NCBI GenBank assembly: GCA_036389295.1 | Contig: DASVQB010000003.1 | Coordinates: 1-64,000, forward strand | Source of the DNA: AC-37 sp036389295 | GTDB taxonomy: Bacteria > Actinomycetota > Thermoleophilia > Solirubrobacterales > Thermoleophilaceae | DNA length: 64,000 nt | Reading direction: 5' to 3' | The notes under the pieces: generated by a model | Seen by the model: only the letters and a program-made list of their open reading frames with translations | Databases searched by the model: none | What the model was told of the DNA's origin: nothing | Part shown: positions 49,348-56,855 of the stretch, piece by piece | How positions within the stretch are numbered: the first letter of the stretch is position 1 | How the letters are laid out: each line of letters starts with the position of its first letter | Position numbers and translations under genes: made by a program

Positions 49348-50520
49348 TCAACCCGCATCCTCCGCGCCGGGCCGCGCGGGCTCCGCGCCGGGGCGGGCGC
49401 GGTCCCGGCGACGGCTCGCGCCCACGGCCGCGAGGGCCGCGCTCATGCCCTCGACCCACGCCTCGTGCGAGTACGCGGCCACGTCCGCGCGGGCCGCCTC
49501 GCCCAGGCTCGCGCGCAGCTGCGGGTTCGCCGCCAGGAGGCGCAGGCGGGCGGCGAGCGCGTCCGCGTCGCGCTCCGGGACGACCAGGCCGTTCCGTCCG
49601 TCGCGGACGAGTCCGCCGGCCGCCGCCCCGACCGCGTCGGTCGTTATCGCGGGCGTCCCCTGGTGCATGGCCTCGTTCACGACGAACCCCCACGGCTCCG
49701 TGAAAGTTGCGGTCCGGATCGAGGGCAGCACGAGCACGTCGGCCGCCGCGTAGAGCGCGGAGAGGCGCTCGCGGGCGACCGGGCCGAGGGCGCGGACGCC
49801 GCCGCCGGCGCCCTCGACCTCGCCGCGCAGCGGGCCGTCGCCCGCCACGGCGAGCGCGCCGCCGTCGGCCGCGAGCCCGGATCGCCTCCAGGCGTCCAGC
49901 AGCACGCGCACGCCCTTCTCGGGAACGAGCCGGCCGGCGAACAGCGCGAGCGGCGCGCCGGGCGCCACGCCGGCGCGCTCGCGCCACGCCGCCGCGTCCG
50001 CGGTCGCGACCGGCGCCCCGAACTCGACGGCCGACACCGCCTGCGGAGCCTCGAAGACGGCGCCGCGGTCGCGGTGGCGCTCCACGTGGCGGCTCACGTG
50101 CGGGCCGTAGGTGACGACCGCGTCGGCGCGCCGGTAGAGGGCGCGGGTGGGGAGGAGCGACAGCGCGTGCGCCGGCGTGCGGGGGTGGGACCAGATCGAG
50201 GCCCAGAGGACGAACGGGACGCCGGCGCGGCGGGCCGCGAGGTAGGTCGCGGGCAGCGCCACGCGGCCGCCGAGGCCGCAGATCGCCGCGCGGTAGCGGC
50301 CCGACGCCACGAGACGAGCCGCTCCGGCCTGGCTCATGCGGCGCACGGTCAGCCCGGGGACGTCCGGCCCGGGGCCGGCCCAGGCGACGACCTCCACGCC
50401 CTCGGCCTCGGCCAGCATCCGGAACGGCTCGGCGCGGTAGGGCGAGACCTCGCCGGTCACGAGGCAGGCCGAACGTCCATTTGACCCCCCTGTGCGGTGG
50501 TGAAATGGACGTTCGCTCAT
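49348..50520 (-). CDS. GT4-family glycosyltransferase
   Basis: A 390-residue GT-B glycosyltransferase. The N-terminal domain proper begins CLVTGEVSPYRAEPFRMLAE at residue 19; the donor-binding half has LALFAGRLVPEKGVRVLLDAW, VAGDGPLRGEV and the E-x7-E region FTEPWGFVVNEAMHQGTPAITT. ATG 50520 overlaps the stop of the upstream glycosyltransferase (ATGA). The first 18 residues (MSERPFHHRTGGSNGRS) are encoded by a 13-bp inverted repeat, are not family-like and may be a control element; GTG at codon 21 is an alternative start. Sugar specificity unknown. Confidence 0.88.
   Translation of the reverse strand: MSERPFHHRTGGSNGRSACLVTGEVSPYRAEPFRMLAEAEGVEVVAWAGPGPDVPGLTVRRMSQAGAARLVASGRYRAAICGLGGRVALPATYLAARRAGVPFVLWASIWSHPRTPAHALSLLPTRALYRRADAVVTYGPHVSRHVERHRDRGAVFEAPQAVSAVEFGAPVATADAAAWRERAGVAPGAPLALFAGRLVPEKGVRVLLDAWRRSGLAADGGALAVAGDGPLRGEVEGAGGGVRALGPVARERLSALYAAADVLVLPSIRTATFTEPWGFVVNEAMHQGTPAITTDAVGAAAGGLVRDGRNGLVVPERDADALAARLRLLAANPQLRASLGEAARADVAAYSHEAWVEGMSAALAAVGASRRRDRARPGAEPARPGAEDAG
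50470..50515. repeat. 13-bp perfect inverted repeat over the start of a glycosyltransferase
   Basis: CGAACGTCCATTT (50470-50482) and AAATGGACGTTCG (50503-50515) are perfect inverted copies with a 20-base spacer. They cover codons 2-17 of the gene starting at 50520 and would form a strong hairpin in its mRNA just after the start codon. The arms are AT-richer than the surroundings. Confidence 0.8.
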
Positions 50521-51734
50521 CGGGGGCCCTCCGCGGCGGCATCCCGGTAAGCCGCCACCGTCGCCCGCCCGCAGGCCTCCGTCCCGAGGTGCTGCTCCGC
50601 GGTGCGGCGCGCGGCGTCCGAGAGCTCGCGCAGGCGGTCGTCGTCGTCGAGGAGGCCGGCGATCGCGTCGGCCAGCGCGGCCGGGTCGCGCGGCGGCACC
50701 AGCACCATCCCGTCCCCCAGCGACGCGATCTCCTCCGGGCCGCCCTCGCCCGCGCAGCCGATCGCGGGCACGCCGCACGCCATCGCCTCGGCGTAGGCGA
50801 CGCCGAACGCCTCGTCCACGCTCGGCATCGCCATCAGGTGGCAGCGGGCCAGCTCCGCCATCGCCCGGTCGGGCGGCAGCGCGCCGGCCCACTCGACGCG
50901 GTCGGCCACGTCCAGCCGGGCGGCCTGCGCGGCGAGCCGCGGACGCTCGGGGCCGTCGCCGACCACGACCCAGCGGACCCCCGGCACGCGGTCGCGAAGC
51001 AGCGCGAGCGCCTCCAGCACGTCGGCGTGGCGCTTCCGCGGGATCACGTGCGCGACCGTCGCGACCGCCGGCTCGGCTCGGCGCTCGACCGGGCCGCCGG
51101 GCGGCTCGGCCCCGGGCGGGTGGACGACCCGCATGCGCTCGCCGGAGCCGGCGCGCTCGGCCGCGAGCCGCAGCGTCGCGCGGCTGTTGCAGATCGTGAC
51201 GGCGGCCCGGCGCAGGACCTCGCCGACCTCCGCGCGGGCGGCGGGCGAGGCGAGCAGGGGCGAGAGCACGTCGCCGCCGTGGACGGAGACGACGAGCGGG
51301 ACTCCGCGGCGCGCCGTCCACGGCAGCGCCGCGCCGCCGGCCGGCAGCGCGTAGTGGGCGTGCACCGCGTCGAGCGGGGCCGAGGAGTGGAGCCGGTCGA
51401 GCGCGCGGGCGAGCGGGCGCGCGGCCCACCGGTGCCAGCTCGCGTAGGAGCGCTCGCGCGGGGGCGAGACGAAGCGGACGTACTCGACCTCGACGCCGTC
51501 GAGCACGTCGCGGCGCGGCTGGGTCGCCGCGCCCCGGACCGCGGCGGCGAGCGCCCGCGGCCGGCCGCGCAGCGCGTCCGCGGCCGCGGCGGCGGGCGGC
51601 ACCGGCCGCTCGAGGACCAGCACCCGCACCTCCGCGCCGGCGTCGCGCGCGGCGAGCGCCTGCCGGTGCGCCCAGGCGCCGAGCACCGGGTCGCGCCGGC
51701 GCGGGTAGAGCTCGGCCACCACGGCGACCCTCAC
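50517..51734 (-). CDS. GT4-family glycosyltransferase
   Basis: A 405-residue GT-B enzyme. N-terminal domain: VAVVAELYPRRRDPVLGAWAHRQ and DAVHAHYALPAGGAALPW with SVHGGDVL; C-terminal domain: VAHVIPRKRHADVLEALALL, VVVGDGPERPRL, DRVEWAGALPPDRAM and the acidic EAFGVAYAEAMACGVPAIGC. This is the classical GT4 pattern of mannosyl/glucosyl/galactosyl transferases in capsule loci. It is in a minus-strand run with two more glycosyltransferases and overlaps the next by four bases. GTG 51734 has no clear ribosome site. Confidence 0.9.
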   Translation of the reverse strand: MRVAVVAELYPRRRDPVLGAWAHRQALAARDAGAEVRVLVLERPVPPAAAAADALRGRPRALAAAVRGAATQPRRDVLDGVEVEYVRFVSPPRERSYASWHRWAARPLARALDRLHSSAPLDAVHAHYALPAGGAALPWTARRGVPLVVSVHGGDVLSPLLASPAARAEVGEVLRRAAVTICNSRATLRLAAERAGSGERMRVVHPPGAEPPGGPVERRAEPAVATVAHVIPRKRHADVLEALALLRDRVPGVRWVVVGDGPERPRLAAQAARLDVADRVEWAGALPPDRAMAELARCHLMAMPSVDEAFGVAYAEAMACGVPAIGCAGEGGPEEIASLGDGMVLVPPRDPAALADAIAGLLDDDDRLRELSDAARRTAEQHLGTEACGRATVAAYRDAAAEGPR

Positions 51735-51774
51735 GGCGCGCCCCGCGTCCGGCCGCCGACCGGCCCGGCCGCCG

Positions 51775-52725
51775 TCATCGCCCGGGCCCTCCGCGGAGCG
51801 GGTGCGCCCGCACCGTCTCCTGCGCCCGCGCGCCGTCGAGGAACGGGCGGCCCGCCAGGAAGCGCCTCGCCTCCTCGATCGCGTCCCGCGACGAGTACGC
51901 GCCGGCCACGGAGCCGCGCTCGTGCCGCACCGCCAGCGCGTCCACGATCCCGAGCCGCCAGCCGCGGCTCTCCGCCACCGCCGCCCAGTGGAGGTCGAGG
52001 CCCCAGCCGTAGCGGAGCGGCGGGAACGGGGTCAGCTCCGCGAGCGCGTCGCGGCGGAACGCGGTGACCGGCCCGATCTCCACGAACCGGCTCTCGCGCA
52101 GGAGCGACCCGCGCCGCCGCCGGGTCACCGGCCACGCCGCGTGGCTCGCGAGCGACTGCGCCGGCTGCGCGAGCGCGAGGTCGTACCGCTCGCAGACGCC
52201 GATCATGCGGTCGAGGAACCGCGGCGGCAGCTCGACGTCGTCGTCGACGACGAGCGTCCAGTCCGCGCCGCCGGCGCCGGCCGCCGCGCCGGCGTCCCGC
52301 TCCAGCAGCGCGTTCAGGTTCTCGAACTTCCCGCCGGCGAGTTCGGTCGCGGCGGTCGGCTCGCCGAGCCGCTCTTCCGGGCCGCCCATCGAGCCGAGCG
52401 CGAACCGCGGCGCGTGCCGCGTGGCGCGCAGCTCGTCGAGCGCCCGCGGGAGCAGGTCGCCGCCCGGCCGGTAGACGGACAGCACGAGCACGTCCCGGCG
52501 CGGGCAGTCGGCGGCGAGGGCGTCCAGCCGCGCGCCGGCGCGCGCCGCGCCGAGGTCGAGCGCCCGGTCCGCGAGCCGGCGCGCGAGCCGCGCCGCCGGC
52601 CCGCCCGGGTCGCCGCGCGAGCCGGAGAGGAACGAGTGGGGGTCGGGGAGCGGCTCGCCGCCCCCCACGGCCCCCGCCCCCTCCGGACCCGTCACCGCGG
52701 CGGCACCGGCCGGTCGTCGCCGCAC
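51775..52725 (-). CDS. GT-A (GT2-like) glycosyltransferase
   Basis: A 316-residue protein with a disordered N-terminus and a GT-A core from about residue 75: VLVLSVYRPGGDLLPRAL, FENLNALLERDA, then the metal-binding WTLVVDDDVELPPRFLDRM and FRRDALAELTPFPPLRYGWGLDLHWAAVAE (acceptor-side acid region; partly quoted). It is more divergent than ordinary GT2 and may represent a separate family. The GTG at 52725 follows the previous stop at once, so it belongs to the same transcript. Sugar specificity cannot be told. Confidence 0.82.
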   Translation of the reverse strand: MRRRPAGAAAVTGPEGAGAVGGGEPLPDPHSFLSGSRGDPGGPAARLARRLADRALDLGAARAGARLDALAADCPRRDVLVLSVYRPGGDLLPRALDELRATRHAPRFALGSMGGPEERLGEPTAATELAGGKFENLNALLERDAGAAAGAGGADWTLVVDDDVELPPRFLDRMIGVCERYDLALAQPAQSLASHAAWPVTRRRRGSLLRESRFVEIGPVTAFRRDALAELTPFPPLRYGWGLDLHWAAVAESRGWRLGIVDALAVRHERGSVAGAYSSRDAIEEARRFLAGRPFLDGARAQETVRAHPLRGGPGR

Positions 52726-52726
52726 A

Positions 52727-53584
52727 TCACCGCGGCCGCACCGCCCGCGGCCGGACCGCCTCCACGACGCGGCCCGCCGAGTGCGCCCCCATCACGAGCC
52801 CCTGCGGGCACGCGCGCCGGACGGCGTGCCAGCCGCAGCCGGCGAGCACCGCGAGCTCGCGCCCGACGCCCGGCTCGGACCCCCGCGTGCGGTCGTACGC
52901 GCGCATGTTGCGGCCGCGCCGGTACGCGCTTCGCATCAGCGACCGCAGGCGCGCGTCGTCGCCGGCCCGCCGGTGGTCGAGCCCCGCGTCCGCGAGGTAG
53001 ACCACCCGGCCGCCGCGCGCGCGGAGGCGCCGCAGCCACTCCTCCTCGTCGCCGCCGGTCGAGAAGCGCTCGTCGAACGGGCCGGCGAGCTCCCACGCGG
53101 TCCGCCGCAGGGCCATGTTCGCGCTCCACACGAGCTCGGCCTCGCGGTCGGCGTCGCCGAGGTCGAGCGCCGTGATCGGCGGCCCCTCCCGGCCGCACGC
53201 CCGCGGGGCCGGCCCCTCGAGCCGCGGCCTGATCGGCCCGCCGAACGCCCCCGCCTCCGGGTGCCGCGCCGCTCCCTCGACCATCGCGCGCAGCCAGCCG
53301 GGCGGGGCGAAGACGTCGTCGTCCACGAGCGCCACGAGGTCCGCCGCCGCGGCGTCGACGCCGGCGTTCCGGGCCGTGTTCGGGCCGCGCCCCGCCGGAG
53401 GCGCGACCAGCCGCGCCCCGGCCGCCCGGACGACCCCCTCGGTCGCGTCGCGCGAGCCGTCGTCCACGACGATCACCTCGTACGGCTGGGACAGGTCCTG
53501 GGCGCGCAGCGACGCCAGGGTCACCTCGAGGTAGTCGGCGCGGTCCCTGGTCGGCACCACTACCGACACGACGGGGGTGGACAC
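52727..53584 (-). CDS. GT2-family glycosyltransferase
   Basis: A 285-residue GT-A enzyme: VVSVVVPTRDRADYLEVTLASL, YEVIVVDDGSRDAT, GPNTARNAGVDAAAADLVALVDDDVFAPPGW (DDD motif) and the acceptor acid region FDERFSTGGDEEEWLRRLRARG. A short C-terminal region with basic and hydrophobic residues follows. Typical of rhamnosyl- or galactosyl-type transferases in glycan loci. GTG 53584 is placed seven bases after TAACCT and is the first gene of the minus-strand run; the oppositely oriented glycosyltransferase starts 24 bases away. Confidence 0.92.
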   Translation of the reverse strand: MSTPVVSVVVPTRDRADYLEVTLASLRAQDLSQPYEVIVVDDGSRDATEGVVRAAGARLVAPPAGRGPNTARNAGVDAAAADLVALVDDDVFAPPGWLRAMVEGAARHPEAGAFGGPIRPRLEGPAPRACGREGPPITALDLGDADREAELVWSANMALRRTAWELAGPFDERFSTGGDEEEWLRRLRARGGRVVYLADAGLDHRRAGDDARLRSLMRSAYRRGRNMRAYDRTRGSEPGVGRELAVLAGCGWHAVRRACPQGLVMGAHSAGRVVEAVRPRAVRPR

Positions 53585-53591
53585 CCTCGCG

Positions 53592-53597
53592 AGGTTA
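53592..53597 (-). promoter_or_regulatory. -10 TAACCT of the minus-strand glycosyltransferase run
   Basis: TAACCT on the minus strand is seven bases before GTG 53584. It overlaps the plus-strand hexamer at 53596-53601, making a compact divergent promoter. Confidence 0.5.
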
Positions 53598-53601
53598 CCC
53601 T
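53596..53601 (+). promoter_or_regulatory. -10 TACCCT of the plus-strand glycosyltransferase pair
   Basis: TACCCT is seven bases before TTG 53609, which argues for TTG as start rather than GTG 53621. It overlaps the opposing TAACCT by two bases. Confidence 0.5.
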
Positions 53602-53608
53602 CAGCCCC

Positions 53609-54652
53609 TTGCGCCCGGGGGTGGACATCGCGGTCGTCTCGCTGGGGACGACGCCGGGCCTGGTGCGCTCCGACGCGGCCTTCGCCGCGATGGTCGAGGC
53701 CGCCGGCGCGAGCTGCGAGGTGGTCCCCGTGCGGATCGGCGCGAGCGGCCGCCTGCGCAGGCATCCGGCGGTCACCGACCTGGTCGAGGCGCTCGCCGCG
53801 CGGCGCTCGGCGCGCGGCGCGCCGCGGGCCCGCGCCGTCGTCTACTCGACGGTCACGGCCGCCCTGCTCCAGCGACCGGGCACGCCGTACGGCATCCGCT
53901 TCGACGCGACCGCCGCGCTCAACCGGCAGGGCGCCGCCGGCGCGTGGCAGCGGCGCCGCGAGCGCGGCGTGCTCGACCGCGCCGACGTGCTGATGCCGGT
54001 CAGCCGCGGCGCCGAGGCGGCGGTGGCCGGCGCCCGGCAGCCGACCGTCCGCGTGCCGATCCCGGTCGAGGAGGTCGAGCCCGCCGCCGAGCGCGACGTC
54101 GACGCGGTCGCCTACGGCTCGTACCCGCGCAAGCGCGGCCTCGAGGTCCTGTGCGCCGCCTGGGCCGAGGCGGCGCCGGCGGGCGCGCGGCTCGTCGTCG
54201 GCGGCGCGGACCGCGAGAAGGGGGTCGCGTGGCTGCGGCGGCGGGGCGTCCCCGAGCCCGCGGGCGTGGAGTGGGCCGGCGAGCTGCCGCGCGAGCACTG
54301 GGTCGACCTCGTCCGCCGCGCCCGCCTGTTCCTCAACGCCTCGCGCTGGGAGGACTTCGGGATCGCGCCGATGGAGGCGCTCGCCGCGGGCACTCCGGTG
54401 GTCACGGTCCCCACGCCGGGGTCGTTCGAGGCGCTCCCGCTGGTGCGCGAGCTCGGCCCGGACCTCGTGGCGGAGGACCTCGGCGCGCCGGCCCTCGCCC
54501 GCGCCCTGCGCGCCGGCCTTGCGCTCGGCGACGCCGACCGCCAGCGCTACCGCGAGCGCGCGCTCGAGCTGCTCGCCCCCTACCGGGAGGAGGCGATCGC
54601 CGCCGCCGTCGCGGAGCGGGTGCTGCCCGCCCTCGGGATCGAGCCGTCGTGA
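53609..54652 (+). CDS. GT4-like glycosyltransferase
   Basis: A 347-residue GT-B protein: DIAVVSLGTTPGLVRSDAAF at the N-terminus, YGIRFDATAALNRQG, RADVLMPVSRGAEAAV, then the donor domain VAYGSYPRKRGLEVLCAAWAE, RLVVGGADREKGVAWL and FLNASRWEDFGIAPMEALAAGTPVVTVP with the conserved acidic EALAAG. It is a divergent GT4 member. TTG 53609 is preferred over GTG 53621 because of the TACCCT hexamer seven bases ahead. It ends in a GTGA overlap with the next glycosyltransferase. Confidence 0.86.
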   Translation: MRPGVDIAVVSLGTTPGLVRSDAAFAAMVEAAGASCEVVPVRIGASGRLRRHPAVTDLVEALAARRSARGAPRARAVVYSTVTAALLQRPGTPYGIRFDATAALNRQGAAGAWQRRRERGVLDRADVLMPVSRGAEAAVAGARQPTVRVPIPVEEVEPAAERDVDAVAYGSYPRKRGLEVLCAAWAEAAPAGARLVVGGADREKGVAWLRRRGVPEPAGVEWAGELPREHWVDLVRRARLFLNASRWEDFGIAPMEALAAGTPVVTVPTPGSFEALPLVRELGPDLVAEDLGAPALARALRAGLALGDADRQRYRERALELLAPYREEAIAAAVAERVLPALGIEPS

Positions 54653-55797
54653 GCGGCGAGCCGCGCGTCCTCGTGGTCCACAACCGCTACCGCCAGCGCG
54701 GCGGCGAGGAGCGCGCGGTCGACCTCCAGCTCGCCGCCCTCGACCGCGCCGGGGTCCCGCACGCCGCGCTGTTCCGCGACTCGGGCGGCGCCGGCCGGGC
54801 GCGCGCCGCGCGGGCGATGCTCGCCGGCGGCGAGCGGCCGGGCGAGGTGGTCGAGGCGGCCCGCGGCCTCGGCGCGAGCGTGGTCCACGTCCACAACATG
54901 CTGCCGCTGTTCGGCCCGCGGGCGCTCGCCGCCGCCCGCGAGGCCGGTGCCCGCACGGTGCTCCACCTGCACAACTTCCGGCTCTTCTGCTCGATCGCCG
55001 TGGCGTTCCGCGACGGCGAGACGTGCTTTCGCTGCCGGCACCGGCTCACGCTCCCCGGCGCGGTCCTGAACTGCCGCGGCTCGGCGCCCGAGTCGGCCGT
55101 CTACGCGACCGCCCTCGCGGCCCATCAGCCGCGCGTGCTCGAGACGGTCGACCGGTTCGCGACGCCGAGCCGGTTCGCCGCCGGGCAGCTCGCCCGCCTC
55201 GGCGTCCCGGCGGACCGGCTCGACGTGGTGCCGAGCTACCTGCCGGACGAGGAGCTCGCCGCCGGCACCCGCGCGGACGAGGGCGCGTACGCCGTCGCCG
55301 TCGGGCGGCTCGCGGTCGAGAAGGGATTCCGCTACGCGATCGAGGCCGCCGCCCGCTCGCGGGTCCCGCTCCGGATCGCCGGCGACGGCCCGCTCGCGGA
55401 CGACCTCCGCGACCTGGCCCGCCGCACCCGCGCGCCGGTCGAGCTGCTCGGCGCGGTGCCGCCCGAGCGCGTCCGGGAGCTGCTGGCCGGGGCCGCGATG
55501 GCGGTGGTCCCGTCGGTCGGGCCGGACGTCATGCCGTTCGCGGCGATCGAGGCGATGGCGGCCGGCGTGCCGGTCGTCGCGGCCCGGACCGGCTCGCTCC
55601 CCGAGGTGGTCGGCGCGGCCCGCTGCGTCCCTCGCCGCGACGCGGCCGCCCTGGCCGGCGCCATGTCGGCGCTCTGGGACGACCGCGGCCACCGCGCCGA
55701 CGAGGGCGCCCTCGCCCTGGAGCGGGCCCGCGAGCGCTTCGGGGAGGAGCGCTACCTGCGCGACCTCCTCGACCTCTACGCCCGCGCCGACGCCTGA
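54649..55797 (+). CDS. GT4-family glycosyltransferase with Cys cluster
   Basis: A 382-residue GT-B enzyme: VLVVHNRYRQRGGEERAVDL, VVHVHNMLPLFGPRAL, TVLHLHNFRLFCSIAVAF followed by CFRCRHRLTLPGAVLNCRG (Cys126, Cys129, Cys142), a Cys arrangement seen in a recurrent subfamily of capsule glycosyltransferases. The donor domain has AVGRLAVEKGFRYAIEAA, IAGDGPLADDLRD and VPSVGPDVMPFAAIEAMAAGVPVVA. The GTG overlaps the previous stop. Sugar specificity unknown. It is convergent with the epimerase gene. Confidence 0.92.
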   Translation: MSGEPRVLVVHNRYRQRGGEERAVDLQLAALDRAGVPHAALFRDSGGAGRARAARAMLAGGERPGEVVEAARGLGASVVHVHNMLPLFGPRALAAAREAGARTVLHLHNFRLFCSIAVAFRDGETCFRCRHRLTLPGAVLNCRGSAPESAVYATALAAHQPRVLETVDRFATPSRFAAGQLARLGVPADRLDVVPSYLPDEELAAGTRADEGAYAVAVGRLAVEKGFRYAIEAAARSRVPLRIAGDGPLADDLRDLARRTRAPVELLGAVPPERVRELLAGAAMAVVPSVGPDVMPFAAIEAMAAGVPVVAARTGSLPEVVGAARCVPRRDAAALAGAMSALWDDRGHRADEGALALERARERFGEERYLRDLLDLYARADA

Positions 55798-55802
55798 CCG
55801 GC

Positions 55803-55853
55803 GCCACCGCGTCGCTTTTCCATCGCATGGCGATGGCTGGTTGACACGGTGGC
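55803..55853. terminator. Nested inverted repeats between convergent genes
   Basis: Outer arms GCCACCG (55803-55809) and CGGTGGC (55847-55853) enclose an inner stem CCATCGC (55820-55826)/GCGATGG (55830-55836). Located in the 78-base gap between two convergent genes; a likely bidirectional terminator. Confidence 0.6.
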
Positions 55854-55874
55854 CGAGGAAGCGCGGCGGCGGCG

Positions 55875-56843
55875 TCAGGACGGCGCCGCGGCGCGCTGCT
55901 CGCGGAGCCAGGCCACGGTGTCGGCGAGGCCGTCGCGCAGGTCGACCCGCGCCTCGAAGCCGATCAGCTCGCGCGCCTTCTCGACCGACGGCCAGCGGCG
56001 CTGCACGTCGACCTCGAAGCTCGGCAGGTGCTCGAGCGCGAGCTCGCCGGCCGGCTCGCCGCACGCCTCCCACACGAGCCGCGCGATCTCGGCGACGGGC
56101 AGCTCCTCGGAGGACGAGAGGTTGAAGTCCTCGTTCTCGGCGGCCGGGTGGCCCATCGCCGTGACGATGCCCTCGGCGATGTCGTCGACGTGGGTGAGCG
56201 TGCGGGTCTGCTCGCCGGAGCCGAAGATCTGGAGCGGCCGCTGGCCGTCGAGCACCTTGGCGATCAGGTCCGGGACCATGTGGGCGATGCCGGGCTCGTC
56301 CTCCGGCATCTCGCCGGGCCCGTAGGCGTTGAACGGCCGGCAGATCGTGAACGGGGTCCCGTGCTCGTCGGCGAGCGCCCGGCAGTACACCTCGCCGGCC
56401 AGCTTGGAGAAGCCGTACGCGGAGTCGGGGATGCCCGTGTGGCGGACGTGCGCCTCGGTGGTGGGGAACTCGGTCGCGCGCTCGAACACCATCGACGACG
56501 ACACGTAGACGAGCCGCTCGACCCGCCGCTCGTACGCCGCCCGGAACACCGACCCGAGCAGCGCCGTGTTCGCCTCGAGCAGCGTGTACGGGTAGCGGTG
56601 GAAGTTGCCGATCCCGCCCACGATCGCCGCGAGGTGCACGACGTGCGAGCAGCCGTCGGCCGCCGCGAGCGCCACCGCCGGGTCGCGCAGGTCGCCCTCG
56701 TGCGCCTCGCACGACTCGCGGATCCAGCCGGGGACCTCGCGCTCGTCGGCCACGCGCACCTCCCAGTCCGGGTCGCGGACGAGCCGCCGCACGACGGCGC
56801 CGCCGATCATCCCGGCCCCGCCGGTGACGAGAACCCTGGCCAC
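55875..56843 (-). CDS. NAD-dependent nucleotide-sugar epimerase/dehydratase
   Basis: A 322-residue extended SDR: VLVTGGAGMIGGAVV at 4-18, HLAAIVGGIGNFHRYPYTLLEANT (70-93, partly quoted), SSSMVFE and the catalytic Tyr143-x3-Lys147 in SAYGFSKLAGE, then RPFNAYGPGEMPEDEPG. The AAIVGGIGNFHRYP form and the RPFNAYGP segment recall GDP-mannose 3,5-epimerases and related plant/bacterial enzymes; UDP-glucose 4-epimerase or UDP-glucuronate decarboxylase remain possible. GTG 56843 is six bases after TAGAGT. It sits with a sugar dehydrogenase and an exporter. Confidence 0.9.
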   Translation of the reverse strand: MARVLVTGGAGMIGGAVVRRLVRDPDWEVRVADEREVPGWIRESCEAHEGDLRDPAVALAAADGCSHVVHLAAIVGGIGNFHRYPYTLLEANTALLGSVFRAAYERRVERLVYVSSSMVFERATEFPTTEAHVRHTGIPDSAYGFSKLAGEVYCRALADEHGTPFTICRPFNAYGPGEMPEDEPGIAHMVPDLIAKVLDGQRPLQIFGSGEQTRTLTHVDDIAEGIVTAMGHPAAENEDFNLSSSEELPVAEIARLVWEACGEPAGELALEHLPSFEVDVQRRWPSVEKARELIGFEARVDLRDGLADTVAWLREQRAAAPS

Positions 56844-56849
56844 GACCCG

Positions 56850-56855
56850 ACTCTA
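56850..56855 (-). promoter_or_regulatory. -10 TAGAGT before the epimerase, overlapping the MFS stop codon
   Basis: TAGAGT on the minus strand is six bases before GTG 56843; its first three bases are the TAG stop of the upstream MFS gene. Confidence 0.45.
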
